Positions 54,800 through 63,831 of a stretch of DNA of 64,000 nt are shown here, piece by piece (positions within the stretch are counted from its first letter, which is position 1; every line of letters starts with the position of its first letter). The DNA is from Mycobacterium vicinigordonae (GTDB lineage Bacteria > Actinomycetota > Actinomycetes > Mycobacteriales > Mycobacteriaceae), in the NCBI RefSeq assembly GCF_013466425.1, contig NZ_CP059165.1, forward strand, positions 1,302,001-1,366,000, read 5' to 3'. Under the pieces are notes generated by a model. The model was not told where the DNA came from and did no database searches. It saw only the letters and a program-made list of their open reading frames with translations. The position numbers were made by a program, and so were the translations under genes.

Positions 54800-55198
54800 A
54801 TGGCTGATATTAATTGGAATATGTTGCGGGACAACGCAATCAAGCTATCCGCGCGAGCTTATGCGCCGTATTCTAGGTTCCCGGTGGGGGCTGCCGCGCT
54901 GGTGGACGACGGCCGCATCGTCGCTGGCTGCAATGTGGAGAATGTCTCATATGGCCTTGGTCTCTGTGCCGAATGCGCGGTCGTGTGCGCCCTGCACGCC
55001 GGCGGTGGTGGCCGGTTGCTGGCACTGGCGTGCGTGGACGGCAACGGTGCCCCGCTGATGCCGTGCGGGAGGTGCCGCCAGCTGCTGCTGGAACACGGCG
55101 GACCGGACATGCTGATAGACCACGCGCAGGGCCCACGCCGCCTGGGCGACCTGCTGCCCGATGCCTTCAGCCCCGATCTGCGTCGGCAATCATCGTGA
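54800..55198 (+). CDS. cdd: Cytidine deaminase
   Basis: This 132-residue tetrameric zinc enzyme deaminates cytidine and deoxycytidine to uridines. Zn ligands are C56 (CAEC), C89 and C92 (PCGRC); E58 is the general acid/base. NVENVSYGLGLCAECAVV is the family signature. ATG 54800 is chosen, matching the M. tuberculosis N-terminus; an upstream ATG/TTG would add 14 unrelated residues. It is the first gene of the salvage operon. Confidence 0.95.
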   Translation: MADINWNMLRDNAIKLSARAYAPYSRFPVGAAALVDDGRIVAGCNVENVSYGLGLCAECAVVCALHAGGGGRLLALACVDGNGAPLMPCGRCRQLLLEHGGPDMLIDHAQGPRRLGDLLPDAFSPDLRRQSS

Positions 55199-56304
55199 GC
55201 GACAACATATTTGTGTCCCGCCGGACAGTCATGCGCCGCCGGGTCGCATTGATTACCGTCGTGGTCGCCGTCAGCGTCGGGCTGGTGGGATGCGGCTCAC
55301 ACTCGGGTACAGCCTCGCCCCCCGCGTCGCCCTCGTGGTCGGAGGAGTCCGTCACATTCCAGGTGGGCGAGATGACGGTGTATGGCACGTTCCGTCACCC
55401 GGCAGGGCAGAGCCCGGGCGTGCCTGCGGCGCTGCTGATTGCCGGCAGTGGGCCGACCGATCGCGACGGGAACTCCGCGGTCATGCCCGGCCAGATCGAC
55501 ACATTGCGGAATCTGGCCCAAGCCCTCTCGGACAGCGGAGTGGCTAGCTTGCGCTACGACAAACTCGGCACCGGTCAGACCGGTGTCGGCCCGTACGCCA
55601 AGGACCCAGGAAAACTCGACATGGCCGTGTTTCAGGATGAGGCGAGCGCGGCGCTGAGCTTTTTGGCCGGCCGGCCCGGCGTCGACAAGCACCGGCTCAT
55701 GGTGATCGGCCACAGCGAGGGCGCCTTGTACGCCCTGCTGCTGGCCACCGCCGCGTCCGGGACGGTCCCTTCGGTGCGGGCGCTGGGTTTGCTGGAGCCG
55801 CAGAGTCGCCGCGTCCTAGACCACGTCTTGGAGCAACTGCACGCCCAGGCCGACGCGGCGGTCGCGGCTGGCAAACTGACCACGGCCCAGGCCGCCGAGT
55901 ACACGGCGGCTTTCGACAAAGCTATCCAGGAATTCCGGGCAACCGGTCAGGTCCCGGCCGACGAGCCCGCGGCGCTCAAGCCGATCATCAACGCCGCCAA
56001 CGCCAACATCCTGCAGCAGGAAGATGCCGTCAACCCGGCCGACATGGCCGCGAAGCTGCCCCGCGGCATGCCGGTGCTGGTCAGCTGCAGCGACGCAGAC
56101 ACCCAGGTGAACTGCGCCGACGTCGACCAGTTGGTATCGGGGCTGACCAGTGCCGGCACCAACACCGACTTTGTGCACCTGACCGGCGTGAACCACGTTC
56201 TCAAGGAGGATGCCAGCAAAGCGCCGGACAACTACACCAGGCCGCTGCCCTTCTCTGCCCAGCTCACCGCCGCACTGGCGTCCTTCGTCAAAGGCAACCT
56301 TTGA
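55195..56304 (+). CDS. Lipoprotein alpha/beta hydrolase within the nucleoside-salvage operon
   Basis: This 369-residue protein has a signal peptide with lipobox LVGC (VALITVVVAVSVGLVGCGS), so it is probably anchored to the outer face of the membrane. The hydrolase domain shows LLIAGSGPTDRDGN, nucleophile GHSEGALYA, an Asp candidate in SCSDADTQVNC and His in HLTGVNHVLK. GTG 55195 overlaps the cdd stop; ATG 55231 (MRRRVALITVV) would give a more usual short n-region. It also overlaps deoA (TTGA). From memory, M. tuberculosis has cdd next to deoA without this gene. Confidence 0.85.
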   Translation: MSDNIFVSRRTVMRRRVALITVVVAVSVGLVGCGSHSGTASPPASPSWSEESVTFQVGEMTVYGTFRHPAGQSPGVPAALLIAGSGPTDRDGNSAVMPGQIDTLRNLAQALSDSGVASLRYDKLGTGQTGVGPYAKDPGKLDMAVFQDEASAALSFLAGRPGVDKHRLMVIGHSEGALYALLLATAASGTVPSVRALGLLEPQSRRVLDHVLEQLHAQADAAVAAGKLTTAQAAEYTAAFDKAIQEFRATGQVPADEPAALKPIINAANANILQQEDAVNPADMAAKLPRGMPVLVSCSDADTQVNCADVDQLVSGLTSAGTNTDFVHLTGVNHVLKEDASKAPDNYTRPLPFSAQLTAALASFVKGNL

Positions 56305-57593
56305 GCCAGTTGGTATCCGGCACGTTCGACGCGCCAACGGTCATCCGCGTTAAGCGGGACGGTGGCCGGCTGCCGGACGCCGCGATCGACTGGGTAATCG
56401 CTGCCTACACCGACGGCCACGTCGCCCCTGAACAGATGTCGGCGCTGCTGATGGCGATATTCCTGCGCGGCATGGATCGCGGCGAGACGGCCCGCTGGAC
56501 AGCCGCGATGCTAGCCTCCGGACCCCGGATGGACTTCACCGACCTGGGTCTAGCGACCGTGGACAAGCACTCCACCGGCGGCGTCGGCGACAAGATCACC
56601 CTGCCCCTGGTGCCCGTCGTTATGGCATGTGGCGGCGTGGTTCCGCAGGCGTCCGGACGCGGGTTGGGTCACACCGGAGGCACCCTGGACAAGCTGGAAT
56701 CGATCGCCGGATTCACCAGCGAGTTGTCCAATGCGCAAGTGCGCGAGCAGCTCCGGGACATCGGGGCGGCCATCTTCGCCGCGGGTGAGCTCGCCCCGGC
56801 CGATGCCAAGCTCTACGCGCTGCGTGACGTCACCGGCACCATCGAATCGTTGCCGCTGATCGCCAGTTCAATCATGAGTAAGAAGCTGGCCGAGGGCGCG
56901 GCCGCGCTGGTACTCGACGTCAAGGTCGGCTCCGGGGCTTTCCTGAAGTCCGAAGCGGACGCCCGCGACCTGGCCAATACCATGGTGGAGCTCGGCCACG
57001 CGCATGGTGTGCCAACTCGCGCGCTGCTGACCGACATGCGCGGCCCGCTTGGCCGAGCCGTCGGCAACTCCCTGGAAGTGGCGGAGTCGCTGGAGGTGCT
57101 GGCCGGCGGCGGCCCGACCGACGTGGTGGAGCTGACCGTGCGGCTGGCCGCCGAGATGCTCGAGCTGGCCGGGATAACCGGCCGCGATCCGGCGCAGACG
57201 TTGCGGGACGGCTCCGCGATGGATCGGTTCCGGCGGCTGGTCGCGGCCCAGGGTGGGGATTTGGCGAAACCTTTGCCAATTGGTGAGTGTTCGGAAACCG
57301 TGACGGCCACCAGGGGCGGCACAATGGGCGATATCGACGCAATGGCAGTGGGGCTGACGGCGTGGCGGCTCGGTGCGGGCAGATCCCGTCCGGGTGCGCG
57401 GGTGCAGCACGGCGCCGGCGTCCGGATCCATCGCAGACCCGGCGAACCGGTGGCCGCCGGCGACGCTTTGTTCACGCTCTACACCGATACTCCGGAACGG
57501 TTCGGCCCGGCGCTGGCCGAGCTGGACGGGGCCTACCGGGTGGCCGACGAGCCGCCCGCGCCCCGGCCGCTGATCATCGATCGGATCACGTGA
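56301..57593 (+). CDS. deoA: Thymidine phosphorylase
   Basis: This 430-residue enzyme splits thymidine or deoxyuridine with phosphate to the base and deoxyribose-1-phosphate. The phosphate/nucleoside site shows [18 protein letters not shown] and [27 protein letters not shown] and DVKVGSGAF follow, as in the family. The C-terminal domain has [12 protein letters not shown]. It starts with TTG 56301, overlapping the lipoprotein stop; the stop overlaps the add ATG by one base (TGATG). Confidence 0.95.
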   Translation: MSQLVSGTFDAPTVIRVKRDGGRLPDAAIDWVIAAYTDGHVAPEQMSALLMAIFLRGMDRGETARWTAAMLASGPRMDFTDLGLATVDKHSTGGVGDKITLPLVPVVMACGGVVPQASGRGLGHTGGTLDKLESIAGFTSELSNAQVREQLRDIGAAIFAAGELAPADAKLYALRDVTGTIESLPLIASSIMSKKLAEGAAALVLDVKVGSGAFLKSEADARDLANTMVELGHAHGVPTRALLTDMRGPLGRAVGNSLEVAESLEVLAGGGPTDVVELTVRLAAEMLELAGITGRDPAQTLRDGSAMDRFRRLVAAQGGDLAKPLPIGECSETVTATRGGTMGDIDAMAVGLTAWRLGAGRSRPGARVQHGAGVRIHRRPGEPVAAGDALFTLYTDTPERFGPALAELDGAYRVADEPPAPRPLIIDRIT

Positions 57594-58672
57594 TGCTGAC
57601 GCTGGAGAACATCCGCCAGGCGCCCAAGGCGCTGCTGCACGACCACCTCGACGGCGGGCTGCGCCCGGCCACCGTGCTCGAGATAGCGGAGGAAATCGGC
57701 TACGACGGCCTTCCCGCCGCCGACGCCGTCGCACTGGCCACCTGGTTTCGCACTCAGTCACACAGCGGCTCGCTGGAGCGCTACCTCGAACCGTTCTCGC
57801 ACACCGTGGCGGTGATGCAGACTCCCGACGCGCTGTACCGGGTGGCCTACGAATGCGTGGAGGACCTGGCCGCCGACTCGGTGGTGTACGCCGAGGTGCG
57901 GTTTGCCCCAGAGCTGCACATCAACCGGGGACTCTCGTTCGACCAAGTTGTCGACGCGGTGCTGGCGGGATTCGTCGCCGGTGAAAAGGCTTGTGCGGCA
58001 GACGGTCGCACGATCAAAGTGCGTTGCCTGGTGACCGCGATGCGACACGCTGCCATGTCGCGGGAGATCGCCGAGCTGGCGATCCGGTTCCGGGACAGGG
58101 GCGTGGTCGGATTCGACATCGCCGGCGCCGAGGCAGGCCACCCGCCGACCCGGCACCTGGATGCGTTCGAATACATGCGAGACAACAACGCGCGCTTCAC
58201 CATTCACGCCGGCGAGGCATTCGGGTTACCGTCCATCCACGAGGCGATCGCGTTCTGCGGCGCCGACCGGCTGGGTCACGGAGTGCGCATCGTCGACGAC
58301 ATCGATATCCATGCGGATGGGACGGTCAAGCTGGGGCGCCTGGCATCGTTGTTGCGCGACAAGCGAATTCCGTTCGAAATGTGTCCGAGCTCCAATGTGC
58401 AGACCGGAGCGGTGGCCAACATCGCCGAGCATCCCTTCGACCTGTTGGCGCGCACCCGCTTTCGGGTGACCGTCAACACCGACAATCGGCTGATGAGTGA
58501 CACCACGATGAGCATGGAGATGTACCGGCTGGTCGAGGCGTTCGGCTACGGCTGGACCGATCTGCATCGCTTCACCATCAACGCGATGAAGTCCGCGTTC
58601 ATCCCGTTCGATGAGCGGCTGGCGATCATCGACGAGGTGATCAAGCCGCGCTATGCGGTGCTGATCGGGTAG
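57593..58672 (+). CDS. add: Adenosine deaminase
   Basis: This 359-residue zinc amidohydrolase converts adenosine or deoxyadenosine to inosines. Metal and catalytic segments are [15 protein letters not shown] (catalytic Glu), GHGVRI and NTDNRLMS. It resembles Rv3313c closely. ATG 57593 overlaps the deoA stop by one base. A GTG three bases earlier is possible. It is the last gene of the operon and is followed by a hairpin terminator. Confidence 0.95.
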   Translation: MLTLENIRQAPKALLHDHLDGGLRPATVLEIAEEIGYDGLPAADAVALATWFRTQSHSGSLERYLEPFSHTVAVMQTPDALYRVAYECVEDLAADSVVYAEVRFAPELHINRGLSFDQVVDAVLAGFVAGEKACAADGRTIKVRCLVTAMRHAAMSREIAELAIRFRDRGVVGFDIAGAEAGHPPTRHLDAFEYMRDNNARFTIHAGEAFGLPSIHEAIAFCGADRLGHGVRIVDDIDIHADGTVKLGRLASLLRDKRIPFEMCPSSNVQTGAVANIAEHPFDLLARTRFRVTVNTDNRLMSDTTMSMEMYRLVEAFGYGWTDLHRFTINAMKSAFIPFDERLAIIDEVIKPRYAVLIG

Positions 58673-58673
58673 C

Positions 58674-58692
58674 GAGTCGGCGGTGCTGACTC
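58674..58692. terminator. Hairpin between add and the convergent LuxR regulator
   Basis: GAGTCGGC and GCTGACTC pair over a three-base GGT loop with one G-U pair. The right arm overlaps the regulator's stop codon. No U-tract is present. Confidence 0.5.
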
Positions 58693-61600
58693 AGGCGTGT
58701 CGTGCGGCCTCCTGGGCGAGTTGTACACGGGAGTTGTTGCCCAACTTGGTATAGACGTGGGTGAGGTGGGTCTGCACCGTGCGCGGCGAGACAAAGAGTC
58801 TTTCGGCGATATCTTTGTTCGAAAGCCCTTCTCCGACAAGGCGAACCACGTCGAGTTCGGCACGCGTCAGGGATGCCCAGCCGCTTGCCGCGCGTTTCCG
58901 CTCACCGCGCCGACGCTGCGGGTAGGCGATCGCCTCCTCGGTGGAAAGCGCGGCCCCGTCGGCCCAGGCGCATAGGAGTTGATCCTCGTCCATCGCCGTC
59001 CGCAGCGCGGTCACTGATGATTCGTATACGGCGTCGTAGACCTTGAATCGTACCGCGCCGGTACGCTGCCGCTGCGCCTCGGCCGCTCCGAAAAGCCTCG
59101 CGGCCACGGATTGATTTTCTTGATCGACGGCCAGCCGGGCCAGGGACTCGAGGATAGCCGGAACGCAGTTGTACGCCCGCACCTCGGCCGCGCAGGACAG
59201 CGCGGCGTAGGCGTCACGTTCGGCCTGCTCCGGTTCGCCCTGGCTCATCGCCACCCGGGCGCGCGTCGTCAGCGCCAGTGCGAGGTGCCAGCCGGACGTC
59301 GCCTCGACGGCCTCGTCGGCGCACTGCCGAGCTTCCGCCAGATCTCCGGACGCCAGCAGTACCTGGGACTTGAAGGCTCGCCAGAAATGGGCCGTTTGGG
59401 GCTGAGCGTTCAGGTTCAGCCAAGCCTTCTCGTTCGCCTCCTGCGCGGCCTCGACGTCACCCTCGACCAGTGCGGCGAGCACCAGCGTCGCATAGCCGAG
59501 TCCGGCGAAGTACTGGCCCGCCTCGGTGGCACCCGCAATGGCGGCCTCGGCGGCGGCGCGTGCACCGCGCACGTCGCCCTGGTAGGCGAGAGCATCGCCC
59601 AGGCCCTTGAGGCTCAGTGAAGTCAGCAGGTCGGTGTCGCTGCCATCGCTCACCAGCTCGGCGAATTCCTCTGCGGCCCTGGCCAATTCGCCATGCCAGA
59701 GTCGTGCATACGCCACGCTCAGCCGGCACTGGCGGGAGCTAACCAGGTCACCGATCGCGTCGGCGACAGCGCTCCCCTCGCTGCCGATCGCGTAGGCGGC
59801 GGCCGCGTCGCCCGCCACCATGGCGGCGTTGCTCTGCCAACTCAGGATCTGGCTGAGCCGCCACTGGTCCCCGGTGGAGCGGGCGTGTTGAGCCGCTTCG
59901 GCGAAGTATTCCTGCACCTCGTTGGCCTCATAGTTGAAGCCGGCCGTCAAGCCGCGCGCGGTCAGCGCCCGGGCCAGCAGTACAGGGTCCGCAATCTCAC
60001 GCGCCATTGCCAGCGCCTCCTCGGCGCGCTGCCGGCTTGCGGCCGCGTCGAGGAATATGTCGAGCACAGCCATATCAGCAAGCGCTCGCGCGCACACCTG
60101 GGGGGCGATGTCGTGAGGGTCCGTAAGATCCTTCGCCAGCAAGGATTCAAACCACGAGCGGCCCTCGCGCATGTGTCCGCGGCTGAGCCACAGCGGTTGC
60201 AGCGACGAAGCCAGCGCCATGGCGGATTCCCAGTTGTAAGTCTCGCGGCACCAGGTGAAGGCGGCGCGCAGGTTGTCGATCTCGGTCTCGGCCTGATCCA
60301 GTAATTCGGCGTAGTCGGAGCGTCCCGGACTGTCGAGTCGCGCTGCCATGGCGATGTAGTGGTCACTGTGACGCTCACGCACGGTGTCGGTTTCGTCCGC
60401 CTCGTGCAGTTGCTCCATCGCGAATTGGCCGATCCCCTCGGATCTGCGGTATCGCGTCCGGCCCGCCGTGCTGTCGGCGACCACCAGTGACTTGTCGACC
60501 AGCAGGGTCAGCTCGTCAAGCACCTGGTAGTGCGGTAACTCACCGAAGCCGGCCACGGCCTGCACCGTCTCGAGGTCGAAACCGCCGACGAACACTCCCA
60601 GCCGCCGGAACAGGATCCGCTCGGGTTTGCTCAGCAGTTCGTGCGACCAGTCCAACGATGCCCGCAACGTCTGATGGCGCAGCGGTGCGGTGCGCGCACC
60701 GCCGGTCAGCAGGCGGATCTTGTCGTCGAGGCCGGCCATGATCTCGGGCAGCGACAACGACCGTACCCGCGCGGCCGCCAGCCCGAGGCCCAATGGCATG
60801 CCGTTCAACCTTCGACATATCTGGCTCACCAGTTCGACGTTGTCGTCGGTAACGGCGAAGTCGCGTCGGGCCAGCCGGGCACGGTCGGCGAAGAAGGCGA
60901 TCGCGTCGTCGGACGACAGTGTCGGCACGCGCCAGACCACCTCGCCCGCCACCGCCATCGGCTCGCGACTGGTAGCCAGCAGGGTTAGTTCGGGGCAGCC
61001 CTGCAACAGTGCTTTGATCTGTGCCGCCGCGCCATCCAGCAAATGCTCGCAGTTGTCCAGCAGGATCAGTGATCGACGCCTGCAGAGGAAACGGACCAGG
61101 CTGTCCAGCGTGCCGTGTCCAGTGTGATCGACGAAGCCGAGCGCGTCGGCAATTACGCCCGGCACATCGTTGGGATCGGTGATCGGCTCCAGATTGGCGT
61201 AATAGACCTGGTCAGGTCCCTCCGGGGCCAGTTGAGCCGCAACCTGCACGGCCAGTCGGCTCTTCCCCACACCGCCGCCGCCGATCAGCGTGACCAACCG
61301 GTTGTCGGCCAGGATCGGTAGTACCTCTGCAATCTCGCGCCTTCGGCCGATGAAGCTGTCCAGCTGCACCGGAAGTCGACCCGCAACCGACTGGGTGGGC
61401 GCGCGAAGCGGCGGAAAGTTGTTGGGCAGGTCGCGGTGGCCCAACTGCGAGATGTGTTCCGGGCGAGGCAGATCACGCAGTTGATACGATCCGCAATCGA
61501 TCAGCCAGGTCCCGTCCGAGAGCTGGTCGAGGACCATGTCGGCGGTGGTAGCCGACAACAACGTCTGCCCGCCGTGCGCGAGATCACGCAGCCGCCCCGC

Positions 61601-61942
61601 GCGATTGATCGTCGCGCCGACGTAGTTGTTGTCGTCGCGCAACTGCACGTCGCCGGTGTGCAGGCCGATGCGCAGTGCTATCGGTTCCAGCGGACTCAGC
61701 TGCAGTTGGAGGGCGCAGGAGACAGCGTCGGCGGCACGTCCGAACGCGACGACGAAGCTGTCACCTTCGCCTTGTTCGATGGGCCGGACACCGCCATGGG
61801 ACGCGACGAGGTCGGCGAGGGTCCGATCCAGCAGTGCAATCGCGGCCGCCATCTGCGCGGGCTGGGTCTGCCAGAGCCGGGTAGAGCCTTCGATGTCGGC
61901 CAAGAGCAACGTAACGGTGCCGGTGGGCAGCAATTCGCTCAC
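58691..61942 (-). CDS. Cyclase-domain / AAA-type ATPase / LuxR regulator
   Basis: This is a 1,083-residue signalling protein. Residues 1-170 form a class III adenylate-cyclase-like domain with D16 (LLADIEGST) and D61 (GEGDSFVVAFG) as the metal Asp pair, NRAGRL, and LLSATTADMV. Residues 190-500 form a STAND/NB-ARC-type ATPase: Walker A GGGGVGKSRLA (221-), Walker B RSLILLDNCEHLL and LLATSREPM. Residues 550-960 are TPR-like helices. A C-terminal LuxR helix-turn-helix runs LTRAELDVVRLVGEGLSNKDIAERLFVSPRTVQTHLTHVYTKLG. It resembles M. tuberculosis Rv0386/Rv0890c/Rv1358/Rv2488c. Ligand and targets are unknown. Confidence 0.92.
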   Translation of the reverse strand: MSELLPTGTVTLLLADIEGSTRLWQTQPAQMAAAIALLDRTLADLVASHGGVRPIEQGEGDSFVVAFGRAADAVSCALQLQLSPLEPIALRIGLHTGDVQLRDDNNYVGATINRAGRLRDLAHGGQTLLSATTADMVLDQLSDGTWLIDCGSYQLRDLPRPEHISQLGHRDLPNNFPPLRAPTQSVAGRLPVQLDSFIGRRREIAEVLPILADNRLVTLIGGGGVGKSRLAVQVAAQLAPEGPDQVYYANLEPITDPNDVPGVIADALGFVDHTGHGTLDSLVRFLCRRRSLILLDNCEHLLDGAAAQIKALLQGCPELTLLATSREPMAVAGEVVWRVPTLSSDDAIAFFADRARLARRDFAVTDDNVELVSQICRRLNGMPLGLGLAAARVRSLSLPEIMAGLDDKIRLLTGGARTAPLRHQTLRASLDWSHELLSKPERILFRRLGVFVGGFDLETVQAVAGFGELPHYQVLDELTLLVDKSLVVADSTAGRTRYRRSEGIGQFAMEQLHEADETDTVRERHSDHYIAMAARLDSPGRSDYAELLDQAETEIDNLRAAFTWCRETYNWESAMALASSLQPLWLSRGHMREGRSWFESLLAKDLTDPHDIAPQVCARALADMAVLDIFLDAAASRQRAEEALAMAREIADPVLLARALTARGLTAGFNYEANEVQEYFAEAAQHARSTGDQWRLSQILSWQSNAAMVAGDAAAAYAIGSEGSAVADAIGDLVSSRQCRLSVAYARLWHGELARAAEEFAELVSDGSDTDLLTSLSLKGLGDALAYQGDVRGARAAAEAAIAGATEAGQYFAGLGYATLVLAALVEGDVEAAQEANEKAWLNLNAQPQTAHFWRAFKSQVLLASGDLAEARQCADEAVEATSGWHLALALTTRARVAMSQGEPEQAERDAYAALSCAAEVRAYNCVPAILESLARLAVDQENQSVAARLFGAAEAQRQRTGAVRFKVYDAVYESSVTALRTAMDEDQLLCAWADGAALSTEEAIAYPQRRRGERKRAASGWASLTRAELDVVRLVGEGLSNKDIAERLFVSPRTVQTHLTHVYTKLGNNSRVQLAQEAARHA

Positions 61943-62041
61943 TCTCCAGTGCGAACGGCGGGTCCGAATTTTGTGTACCGATCCCGATCATGCTAGTCAG
62001 CATCGTGCCAGTTGGAGTGGCAGTTCTCGGCAAAAGTACGT

Positions 62042-62100
62042 ACGCGTGTCAAATAGCCCTGCGCAAACGTACGACCCCCCCACAGGGGGGATTTACGCGT
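62042..62100. promoter_or_regulatory. Nested inverted repeats upstream of the large LuxR regulator
   Basis: CCCCCC and GGGGGG arms (62075-62090) pair around a short loop. They are enclosed by ACGCGT with AAAT at the left and ATTT with ACGCGT at the right. TACGTACG and CGTACG also repeat nearby. The cluster lies between divergent genes, so an operator or a hairpin in the leader of the rightward transcript is possible. Confidence 0.45.
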
Positions 62101-62181
62101 TCCTACCGATGATTGGTGCCTCGGTAAATAGGAAAGTCGATGCAGCCAAGATTTGGCCGCAATTTTCCGAAGGACCCAGAC

Positions 62182-62331
62182 ATGAAGCACCTGATTCGCG
62201 CTGCCTCGACTCTCGGCCGCACCGCCGACCTGTACGTGTACCGCAACCGGCCGCAGATCCGGACCGACCACGCGGCCCGTTACGCATTTCTCGAGAGCTC
62301 TTCGATGGCGCGCGCAATGGATCGGCTCTAG
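62182..62331 (+). CDS. Candidate 49-residue small protein
   Basis: ATG 62182 opens a 49-codon ORF (MKHLIRAASTLGRTADLYVY, ending MARAMDRL) with AAGGA seven bases upstream. Arg-rich composition and a 26-base gap to the next ORF suggest a real small gene. No family is recognised. Confidence 0.5.
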   Translation: MKHLIRAASTLGRTADLYVYRNRPQIRTDHAARYAFLESSSMARAMDRL

Positions 62332-62357
62332 CGGACCAGCCGCACCCGGAGGGTGCC

Positions 62358-62837
62358 ATGACCGACATCGACTTTGCCCTGGGCTGGGAGTTCATCGACC
62401 TCGAGGAGGGCGTGCCCCGGCAGTTACGGTTTCGGACCGAATGGACTCCTTCAGGCGACGGTGAGTCAGTCGACATCACCGGCCAGCTCGTCGCCGTCGT
62501 CGCCGACAGCAGTCGCCACGACCTAGGCCATGCCATCCCGATCAGCCAGCCCGGTGTCCTTCATGCCCACGTCGAACAAGCCCTCGTCGGGTGGCAGACC
62601 TGGGCGATGATAGGCAGCACCAGGGTCAACCTCGACCAAATTCGCCGGCGCATCTCGTCGGCAGGCCTTGCCCCTAGCGAGGCACTCCCAAGCCGCGGCT
62701 CAGTAGGATCGGGCGGTTCCACCGCGCAGCCCAGTAGGGGAGCCAGCCGCAATGCTGCCGCAGCGAATCCGCTCCGACGAGGCCGACCTCGTCACCCTGC
62801 CCGACGGGCGCGTGCTGGCCTGTCTGGACTGGGGTGA
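62358..62837 (+). CDS. Hypothetical protein, overlaps the next gene
   Basis: This 159-residue ORF starts at ATG 62358 with GGAGGG five bases upstream. Residues 1-100 look like a small beta-rich domain (DFALGWEFIDLEEGVPRQLRFRTEW, DITGQLVAVVADSSRHDLG). The last 30 or so residues are Arg/Ala-rich and overlap the hydrolase gene by 86 bases, which suggests either a true overlap or a frameshift near 62700. The frame is open upstream to 61626, but that is antisense to the LuxR gene. The function is unknown. Confidence 0.6.
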   Translation: MTDIDFALGWEFIDLEEGVPRQLRFRTEWTPSGDGESVDITGQLVAVVADSSRHDLGHAIPISQPGVLHAHVEQALVGWQTWAMIGSTRVNLDQIRRRISSAGLAPSEALPSRGSVGSGGSTAQPSRGASRNAAAANPLRRGRPRHPARRARAGLSGLG

Positions 62838-63651
62838 GCCGGCCGGCTATCCGGCGTTCTACTTTCATGGCACTCCGAGTTGCCGCTTGGAGGCCGTATT
62901 CGCCGACGCCGCCGCCCGCCGACACGGATTCCGGTTGATCGCCGTCGATCGTCCCGGCTTCGGGCGTTCCACCTTTCAGCGTGGCCGCCGGTTCCGCGAC
63001 TGGCCCGCCGATGTGTGTGCGCTGGCCGATGCCCTGGACTTGACCACGTTCGGCGTGCTGGGGCATTCGGGGGCCGGACCGCATCTGTTTGCCTGCGGCG
63101 CGTTCATCCCGCACTCTCGGTTGACATTCATTGGCGCGCTCGGGCCGTGGGGGCCATTGGTGACGCCGGAGATCATGCACGGTCTCAGCGGCGCCGACCG
63201 GCTCTACGCGCGGCTGGCGCGTTTTGGACCGGGGGCGTTTCATGCTGCCTATGTCCCGTTCGGCTGGGGCGCGAGATACGCACCCGGATTCTTTGCCAAG
63301 GTGGTGACGGTATCGCTGCCCGATACCGACCTGCAGCACGTACGCGATGAGCTGTTCCTGCGGCACTTTCGTGCCATCCAGCTCGAGGCGTTCCGGCAGG
63401 GTGGTCGCGGTGGGGCGCACGAGACGTTCCTCGAATACCGGCCGTGGGGATTCGGGGTCGACGAGGTCTCCGTGCCCACCCACATCTGGCAGGGCGACCG
63501 GGACACCTTCATCCCGCGCGTTATCGGTGAATATCTCCAACGCGTCGTCCCCGACGTCGACCTGAACTGGGCCCGTGGAAAAGGGCACTTCAACATCGAG
63601 GACTGGGACGCGGTACTGGCGGCGTGCGCCGCCGACGTCGGACTTGGATAG
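62752..63651 (+). CDS. Alpha/beta hydrolase (Rv3312c-like)
   Basis: This 299-residue hydrolase has oxyanion HG in FYFHGTPSCRLEA, nucleophile GHSGAGPHLF, an Asp candidate in WQGDRDTFIP and catalytic His in ARGKGHFNIEDWD. LIAVDRPGFGRS is the common DRPG strand. It matches Rv3312c in order and motifs. ATG 62752 overlaps the upstream ORF; AGGGGAG lies about 11 bases before it. The substrate is unknown. Confidence 0.88.
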   Translation: MLPQRIRSDEADLVTLPDGRVLACLDWGEPAGYPAFYFHGTPSCRLEAVFADAAARRHGFRLIAVDRPGFGRSTFQRGRRFRDWPADVCALADALDLTTFGVLGHSGAGPHLFACGAFIPHSRLTFIGALGPWGPLVTPEIMHGLSGADRLYARLARFGPGAFHAAYVPFGWGARYAPGFFAKVVTVSLPDTDLQHVRDELFLRHFRAIQLEAFRQGGRGGAHETFLEYRPWGFGVDEVSVPTHIWQGDRDTFIPRVIGEYLQRVVPDVDLNWARGKGHFNIEDWDAVLAACAADVGLG

Positions 63652-63831
63652 TTAGCCCGCCCGATTCGGCAATCACGTGGTGCGTCGCCGGGTAGTGGTC
63701 GGCCGTCGCCAGGCGGGCCGGCGGCGGTTTGGCGGCCTCGGCGGTTGTGGTTGTGTCGGTGGCGACGCGGGTGACGCGGATGCGGCGGCGACGGGCCACC
63801 AAGGCGCAGCGCTCTGCCCAGGTTATAACCG
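63652..63831. other. Intergenic gap
   Basis: This 180-base gap lies between two convergent genes. An antisense ORF of 96 codons crosses it, but its composition is Arg/Thr-rich and it runs into the hydrolase; it was not called. No clear hairpin with a U-tract is seen. Confidence 0.4.
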
